In this document: positions 58,870-64,000 of the stretch, in pieces | How positions within the stretch are numbered: the stretch's first letter is position 1 | Layout: every line of letters begins with the position of its first letter | NCBI GenBank assembly: GCA_033439765.1 | Contig: JAULSN010000008.1 | Location: 62,001 to 126,000 of the forward strand | Source of the DNA: Lasiosphaeria ovina | Taxonomy: Eukaryota > Ascomycota > Sordariomycetes > Sordariales > Lasiosphaeriaceae | DNA length: 64,000 nt | Direction: 5' to 3' | The notes under the pieces: model-generated | Database searches by the model: none | What the model was told of the DNA's origin: nothing | The model's input: only the letters and a program-made list of their open reading frames with translations | Made by a program: the position numbers and the translations under genes

Positions 58870-59921
58870 ATTCGTAGTTGTCGCTTACACCGGTCAACAC
58901 CGGAAGTCCACATTGTACCGCGTTGACCTCTTAGACAGCTAGTATTGTACAGTACAATGCACTTGTGGCAACATCACTGATAACCACTACCAACGCCACC
59001 ATTAAGTCTCAATGTGCCGCCTGCCACCGAGGTTGCAAATCGAGTCGCAGCGATCGGGTCCGTGGGCACGCTGGGCGAGTCATTCTGTCCCAGCTCTGGC
59101 AACATGGAATGTATGTACCGTAGAACTCCCTTTCTTTCAGGTCATCTGGGCACTCGTCCAATTGCGTGCTGTATGGCGATTGCTGATACTGAAAATGGGG
59201 ACCTAGGCCACAGAGAAAATGAAGGTTGAATTGGGCCTAGAGCCGCGGGTTAGCAACGGCTTGAGCGAGGTGTTGGCTGCAGATGCCCCACCACGGCAAT
59301 CCGTCCAGGGGGAGGCGTTCAAGGATAGCCCCGCACCATACCTATCGATAACGGCGGCAGCAGAGGGGTCACCTGCCGCATGACAGGTCAGGTCAGGCTG
59401 GGCCGCTCGAGCTCCTTGGCGCCAAAGCCAGCTCTCATCTTGACGCAAGCGGAAAAGAGGTGATGACCGTTGCAGGCGGTGAGTGAAGTGGCAAAGGATG
59501 CAGGGACGAAATATTGCGACGGATGGTTTCCCCAGACTATATCGGTGCTTTGTCCACCAGCTCACGCCGTTTGTTGTTTGCAGATGCATAGCACGGCGTG
59601 ATCACCAGATTGCGGGGCACCGGCTTACAAGGCATGACTTGACAAGGCGGGACATGAGTAAAGTCCCCCTCCATTACATTGTGCAGAGCCGATCCGTCGC
59701 CGAACCTTCCGAACGAAAAGGACCGGTCGCTGCCCCTACCTACCCGCCGCGGGAGGCTGAGACGGCGAGTATGGTTATGGCCTGCCATACTCGACCTCCA
59801 AGCTCCAACCTTTGAGACGAAGGTAGTCTGCCTGCGCCGACCATTTCACCAATAATTGTTTCCTATTTCGTCTTTGATCACTTGCCGCCAGCCTCCGCAA
59901 CCACCGCCTCGCTCGGAAGCA

Positions 59922-61034
59922 ATGTTTGGCGACTTCACCACCTCGGGCCGGCCCGCCGCGTCCCCGGCCACTGATGATGGCCCGATGTTCCCACTATATC
60001 TCCTTCCCAGCTTCAGCCTACCGTTTCGTCGCCGGCGCGCGTCCATCTCATCGGCGGCGCCTCCCGTTACCGCCCAAGCTATCACCTACGACAGTCCTGT
60101 CCCATCTCTCTCCAGCTCACCGGACTCGCTAACCTGCCTTGGCTCCCCAAGTAGCCCAAGGAGCTTCAAATCTTTCTTTCCCGAGCTGCCGAGTCTGAAC
60201 GACTACGGCAACCTCGACGAGCCCCAATCCAAGAAGCCAGGCCCAGCTGCCCTTCCACCTAGTTCCAGGCTCTCCCGCGCCCAGCCTGACACGCTCCGCT
60301 GCGGCACCTGCGCCACTGACGTCGCCTTTTCCTCGCAGATCGTCAGTAAGGGCTTCACGGGCCGCCACGGTCGCGCATACCTTGTGTCGCCGCCGCAGGC
60401 GCACGCGACGCCCAGCTGCCCGGGGTCGCCTCTAAACAGCAACAACGCCGGGGCAGCCGCTCCGGGCAGCGTGACGGAAGCAGACCTGCTCAACATCCGC
60501 GTCGGCCGCTCCGAGAACCGCCAGCTGGTCACCGGCGCGCATGTCGTAGCCGATATCAGCTGCGGCGTGTGCGGCACCAAGCTGGGCTGGAAGTACGTCG
60601 ACGCGCGTGAGTCTGCGCAGAAGTACAAGGTCGGCAAGTTCATCCTCGAGACGCAGCGCGTCGTGGCGCACCACGGCTGGGAGGAAGCCGCTGTTGCCAG
60701 CAGCGGTGGTAGTTCTCTGTCGACCGCCGGCCAAACCGAAGAAGAGAACGCCGCCCATGTTAGGACGTGGAGAGGAGGAAGACTTGGCTGGCGGAAGCGT
60801 AGCAGACCCTCCCGGGCGTCTCAGGACAGCACTGCCGCTAGCAGCAGCAGCAGCACCGATGCGCGAGGCCGCAATGACGACGATGACAACGGCGACGAGG
60901 TGATTGTGTTTGACTCGGACGACTCGGATGAGTGCGAGGACATCTTTGCCGGCGTGTGGGACGCCGACGTCGTCGCCAAGCGGCGGAGGGGCAAGGTCGG
61001 GAACCTCCGCCGGAGGACCGGTGCCGCTGCCTAG
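59922..61034 (+). CDS. Yippee-like zinc-binding domain protein
   Basis: Single exon of 370 residues from the first ATG of the frame (MFGDF; upstream codons use no ATG). The Ser/Pro-rich N-terminal 115 residues precede a Yippee/Mis18-type fold. The first CxxC pair is Cys127/Cys130 (LRCGTCATDV), then FTGRHGRAYLV, NIRVGRSENRQLVTGAHVVADI, the second pair Cys214/Cys217 (SCGVCGTKLGWKYVDA) and YKVGKFILETQRVV. The interdomain stretch between FTGRHGRAYLV and NIRVGR carries a Ser/Gly/Ala-rich insertion not present in short Yippee proteins. The C-terminus is charged (DDDDNGDEVIVFDSDDSDE) with a basic tail (KRRRGKVGNLRRR). The protein is presumably nuclear; yeast Moh1 is a short relative. The molecular role of Yippee proteins is poorly known. 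The assignment rests on the four cysteines and the WKY..A.E motif. Confidence 0.88.
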   Translation: MFGDFTTSGRPAASPATDDGPMFPLYLLPSFSLPFRRRRASISSAAPPVTAQAITYDSPVPSLSSSPDSLTCLGSPSSPRSFKSFFPELPSLNDYGNLDEPQSKKPGPAALPPSSRLSRAQPDTLRCGTCATDVAFSSQIVSKGFTGRHGRAYLVSPPQAHATPSCPGSPLNSNNAGAAAPGSVTEADLLNIRVGRSENRQLVTGAHVVADISCGVCGTKLGWKYVDARESAQKYKVGKFILETQRVVAHHGWEEAAVASSGGSSLSTAGQTEEENAAHVRTWRGGRLGWRKRSRPSRASQDSTAASSSSSTDARGRNDDDDNGDEVIVFDSDDSDECEDIFAGVWDADVVAKRRRGKVGNLRRRTGAAA

Positions 61035-61752
61035 GTTGAACTTGATGATTGGCATGCGTTCCCCAGGCCAGACTAACTGTCCTGAATCTCTGGATTGACT
61101 TTTTCTTCTCTCCCTACGTTCTACAAGAACTCCTCATGACCCAACGCCACCATGTTGGCGGTTCGTCACCCGTTGCCGGTGGGGTTGGGGTTGTCTGTTT
61201 GTGCGCTTCGCTTTCGAGTTCGAGATAATACCCCCTTTCTTTTTATTTCCATTTTGGGTCCCCGGAGTGTTATTTCGGCGGTTGGGAGTGAAATTTACAG
61301 TTACGGTCTATAACAAGGGGTCGGACGAGGTAGGTAGGTAGGCACAGCATTAATACCCCGGGGGGACTGGGCTGAGTCCAATATAGATTTCACGGGACAA
61401 GCATAGTTCAGGTTATTAGCATATTGCGTGTAGCATCTAGGTTGCCTAAAGTTCTTGTCGTATCTTCTAGGGATTTAATAGGTAGACAGTTGTCACGAAA
61501 CAGATAATTCTGCCAATGTTCCTAGCCATTACAGACACAAGAGGTACTTGAAGACTGCGGGATTTTGGGTTTAAGTTTCATTATAGCACGTCGTACATAG
61601 ATCCAAGGTATCCGTATGATCTATTACTCCAAGAAGCTCTGCTCAAACAGACAGATTTACATGAGCTGTGTAAGGCAAAGCCTAGGGGCAGTAGCATATT
61701 CCTATGAGCCCCACGAAGCAACGAGCCTCGGCTAGATAATGATCTGATCCCT
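61035..61752. other. Intergenic region between convergent genes
   Basis: It contains a GAGGTAGGTAGGTAGGCAC repeat at about 61327-61345, part of the dispersed TAGGTA family. Nothing coding is seen. Confidence 0.5.
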
Positions 61753-63180
61753 CTACTCCTTGGGCTCCTCGGCAACGTAGTGCAGGTACGCGCCGAGCAG
61801 CTTGATGCCCTCGATATAATTCTTCTTGTCGAGTTTCTCGTTGATGGAGTGAGCGCCGTCCGTCGAGCTGCCCATCGGCAACAACAAGACATTCTTGCCT
61901 GTCGCCTGCTCAAACGTGAGCGTCACCGGGATGCTGCCTCCCTCGCGCGTGAAATCAGGCTTCATGCCCCAGACGCGCTCGACGGCCTTGGCGGCGGCCG
62001 TGAAGTTCCAGTGCTTTGGGCTAGCCACCCACCACTTACCCGTGTGCTGCGCCCACACCTTCATCGTGTTCTTGGAGTTGAACTTCTTGAATACCTCGTT
62101 AACGTGTGCGTAAACGACCTCGTTGACCTTGTCGACCTCCATGTTGGGCACTGTCCGGATGGAGAACTTGCCGATGACCTTGGCCGGGATGACCGTCTTG
62201 GCGCCAGGGGCCGAGAAGGCGCCCTCGACACCGTGCACCGACAGCGACGGGTAGCGCCACCGGGCCATCAGTGTAGGCTTCTTGTCCTCAAAGATGGTCG
62301 TCTTGCTCCCCAGCGACTCGTGCAGCGTCTCCATGGTGAAGGCGATGTTGTCGTAGAGGCCCTCCTCCTCCGCCGTCACGGGAGCCACCTGCTCGGCGAT
62401 GCCCTTGATCAGGATCTTGCCGTCCGTGTCGACGAGCGAGCCCAGGATTCGCACCAGGTCCGTCATGGGCTCCTGGGCGGTGCCGCCAAATACGCCGCTA
62501 TGCAGGTCAGCGCCGGGGCCCGACACCTCGACGCTGTAGTAATTGCAGCCGCGCAGGCCGTACGTGAGGCACGGGCGCTCGGTACCGAGCCAGTAGTTGT
62601 CGCTGATGCAGACGGCGTCGGCGTCGGCAAAGTACTTCTTGCCCTCGGCGTTGATGAGATCGTCGAGCCCATCCGAGCCGTACTCCTCCATTCCCTCGAA
62701 GCACATGAGGAGGTTGACGGGGAAGTCGACGCCGGCGGCCTGGTGGGCCTCGATGGCATTCAGCCAGCCTAGGACGGGACCCTTGTCATCGGTGGATCCG
62801 CGGCCCAACATGCGCCCGTCTCCCTTGACCGTCAGCTCAAACGGCTCCGTCTCCCAGCCGTCAGACTTCTCGGCGGGCTGCACGTCGTAATGGCCGTATA
62901 CCAGAATGGTGCGTTTGCTCTTGTCGCTGCCGTAGCGGGCGAGGACGACGGGGGGCAGGTTGAGGTCTGTGCCGGCTTGCTTGCCGAGCTCTCGCAGCTC
63001 AACGATTGCGCCGAGCTTGGTCAGCTCGTCGGCGAGGAACTTGCCCATGCGGACGACCTCCGGACGGCGGTCTGCCTCGGAGGAGACGGACGGAATGGCG
63101 ACGGCCTGGCGCAGCCGCTCAATGAAGTGGTCGGACAGTGTATCCACCTGCTTGAAGAAGCCATCGAGCTGGGGCGCCAT
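61753..63180 (-). CDS. DUG1: Cys-Gly metallodipeptidase Dug1 (M20A)
   Basis: From the ATG at 63180 the protein has 475 residues (yeast Dug1 481). M20 metal and catalytic residues are present: His97 and Asp99 in YGHYDVQP, the metal-bridging Asp in GRGSTDDKG (131/132), Glu165/166 in CFEGMEEYGS, Asp194 in CISDNYW and the late His in DGAHSINEKL. RGCNYYSVEVSGP and DLHSGVFGG are further family blocks. Dug1 cleaves Cys-Gly and other dipeptides, completing cytosolic glutathione degradation with Dug2-Dug3. The frame stays open upstream, and an in-frame ATG at 63420 would add 80 residues resembling a mitochondrial presequence (WYLRPARFQLANLALPRGH). Both starts may be used. Confidence 0.95.
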   Translation of the reverse strand: MAPQLDGFFKQVDTLSDHFIERLRQAVAIPSVSSEADRRPEVVRMGKFLADELTKLGAIVELRELGKQAGTDLNLPPVVLARYGSDKSKRTILVYGHYDVQPAEKSDGWETEPFELTVKGDGRMLGRGSTDDKGPVLGWLNAIEAHQAAGVDFPVNLLMCFEGMEEYGSDGLDDLINAEGKKYFADADAVCISDNYWLGTERPCLTYGLRGCNYYSVEVSGPGADLHSGVFGGTAQEPMTDLVRILGSLVDTDGKILIKGIAEQVAPVTAEEEGLYDNIAFTMETLHESLGSKTTIFEDKKPTLMARWRYPSLSVHGVEGAFSAPGAKTVIPAKVIGKFSIRTVPNMEVDKVNEVVYAHVNEVFKKFNSKNTMKVWAQHTGKWWVASPKHWNFTAAAKAVERVWGMKPDFTREGGSIPVTLTFEQATGKNVLLLPMGSSTDGAHSINEKLDKKNYIEGIKLLGAYLHYVAEEPKE

Positions 63181-63797
63181 GTTACGGGCTTGGTGTGCGA
63201 TGATGGAACTCGTGAGGTACGGGCGGGTGTGGGGAGGAGCTTGCGGAAGCTGCTGGTGATGGCGAGGGCGGGCTTGCTTCGGCTGTGGCTGTGGCTGTGG
63301 CTCTGGTTTCGGCGAGACCAGCTTGGATTGGGATGTGGAAAAGTGCGATAGATGGCCTCGTGGGAGGGCGAGATTTGCCAGTTGGAATCGGGCAGGTCGT
63401 AGATACCAGGTGCGGGGCATTGGGAAGGTGTGGGATGACGCTGAGCGGCAGCTGAGCGCCAGAGACTTGCCCGGGAGCTGCAGTTGCGAATGGCCTACTC
63501 GGCCAGCGTCGGCAGCCTGCCCCGCACTCATATGCAATAAGAGGGGCTGATTTGACGATGCGCACTTGCACACAGGACGAGTTAGAATATTGCATAAGCA
63601 AAATAACATTACGTTACAGAGTTCCAACATGGTTCAGACATCCCTTGCGTAGAAACATTGTCATCTACTCTTGCCCATTGCGATAACCTTGAACATATTT
63701 TTTTTTCCCTTTTTAAGTCTGAACTGCTCCTCGCTCTCAATCCAATGTTCTCTTCCTCTTATTATCAATCCAATCGTCTCCGCGATATACTATTCAG
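63181..63797. other. Divergent region upstream of DUG1 and the partial gene
   Basis: It includes the possible 5' extension of DUG1 (to 63420) with a CTGTGG repeat at about 63284-63303 coding Pro-Gln in that extension. AT-rich sequence lies around 63,690-63,790. No other gene is supported. Confidence 0.5.
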
Positions 63798-64000
63798 ATG
63801 TCACCGCTAAACCAGCAAGACCATCGTCGCCGCCTCTTTACTTCCTCCGAGTCTATCGCGCATCCTACATCACCAAAATTGGATGATGATCTCGCAGCAA
63901 ATCTGCAACTCCTCGACATTCTCGATCGTTCAACGTCCCAAGAAGATGTCACCCCGTCCACGAGCGACTCCCCCGATGACCCAAAGGGAGCGAACAACGA
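63798..64000 (+). CDS. 5' part of an unidentified gene, cut by the window end
   Basis: The frame starting with ATG at 63798 (context TTCAGATG) stays open for 67 codons to the window end and has no stop. It begins SPLNQQDHRRRLFTSSES, then has SPKLDDDLAANLQLLDILDR and TSDSPDDPKG. It is polar and acidic with an amphipathic helix near residues 30-45. It lies divergent from DUG1, 617 bp away. Product not recognised; it may be only the first exon. Confidence 0.5.
   Translation, partial: MSPLNQQDHRRRLFTSSESIAHPTSPKLDDDLAANLQLLDILDRSTSQEDVTPSTSDSPDDPKGANN

Larger units (their letters stand above)
57862..59921. other. Divergent region between antizyme and Yippee genes
   Basis: No further gene is supported. 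It holds a CACGTG box, a perfect inverted repeat (58342-58394) and a TTTTA pentamer repeat at 58845-58869. CCTACCTACCC occurs near 59737. Scattered open frames lack conserved features. Confidence 0.5.

Noticed and set aside
61780..62772. 330-codon plus-strand frame over DUG1
   Set aside because: Antisense shadow of the GC-rich DUG1 coding sequence, with no recognisable domain.

Overview
The window is nuclear DNA of a filamentous ascomycete, most likely a sordariomycete and perhaps a hypocrealean. This rests on spliceosomal introns of about 50-90 nt (one of 219 nt) with GTRNGT donors and CTRAC-like branch sites, long intergenic stretches, pyrimidine-rich leaders, fungal-only families (Zn2Cys6 factor, PTH11/rhodopsin-like receptor, DUF1996 secreted protein, GT34, Vps62) and the fused HisH-HisF enzyme. 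No bacterial operon, CRISPR array, intact transposon or viral gene was seen. The species cannot be named from this sequence.

Layout, left to right. 0-12 kb: an IFI6/IFI27-like small protein (982-1700), an amino-acid/GABA-type permease with five introns (2949-4917), an AT-rich ORF-free island (about 5.0-6.6 kb), a conserved uncharacterised protein (8453-9034) and the RRM-cyclophilin Cyp6/PPIL4 (10255-11884). 12-26 kb: a 6.85-kb gene-free tract leads into a Zn2Cys6 transcription factor (18739-20378), followed by the eEF2 lysine methyltransferase EFM3/FAM86 and ribosomal protein eS24 close together. 26-40 kb: a 1616-residue acidic coilin-like protein, a DUF1996 secreted protein with eight exons, a YtcJ/NfdA-type amidohydrolase, a tRNA-Gln(CTG) with an intron, and a seven-helix fungal rhodopsin-like receptor. 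41-52 kb: a GT34 glycosyltransferase, a proteinase K-type subtilisin and Vps62. 52-64 kb: a TFIIIC triple-barrel subunit divergent from HIS7, ornithine decarboxylase antizyme, a Yippee-type zinc protein, the Cys-Gly dipeptidase Dug1 and the 5' end of one further gene.

The most striking system is the antizyme gene (56721-57861, minus). Its reading frame is interrupted by a UCC-UGA stop, and the protein continues in the +1 frame, as expected for polyamine-controlled programmed ribosomal frameshifting. Its upstream region carries a CACGTG box and a perfect 20-bp inverted repeat. Other regulatory signals are a GCN4/CPC1 element in the HIS7-TFIIIC divergent promoter, TBF1-like ARCCCTAA elements before eS24 and Cyp6, and a dispersed TACCTAGGTA / TACCTACCTA motif family that is almost wholly non-coding.

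Functionally the window is a housekeeping neighbourhood (translation, splicing, tRNA transcription, histidine, glutathione and polyamine metabolism) interspersed with genes for secretion, nutrient uptake and environmental sensing. There is no sign of a biosynthetic gene cluster. Exon boundaries were derived by reading frames and splice consensus by eye; no database search was possible.
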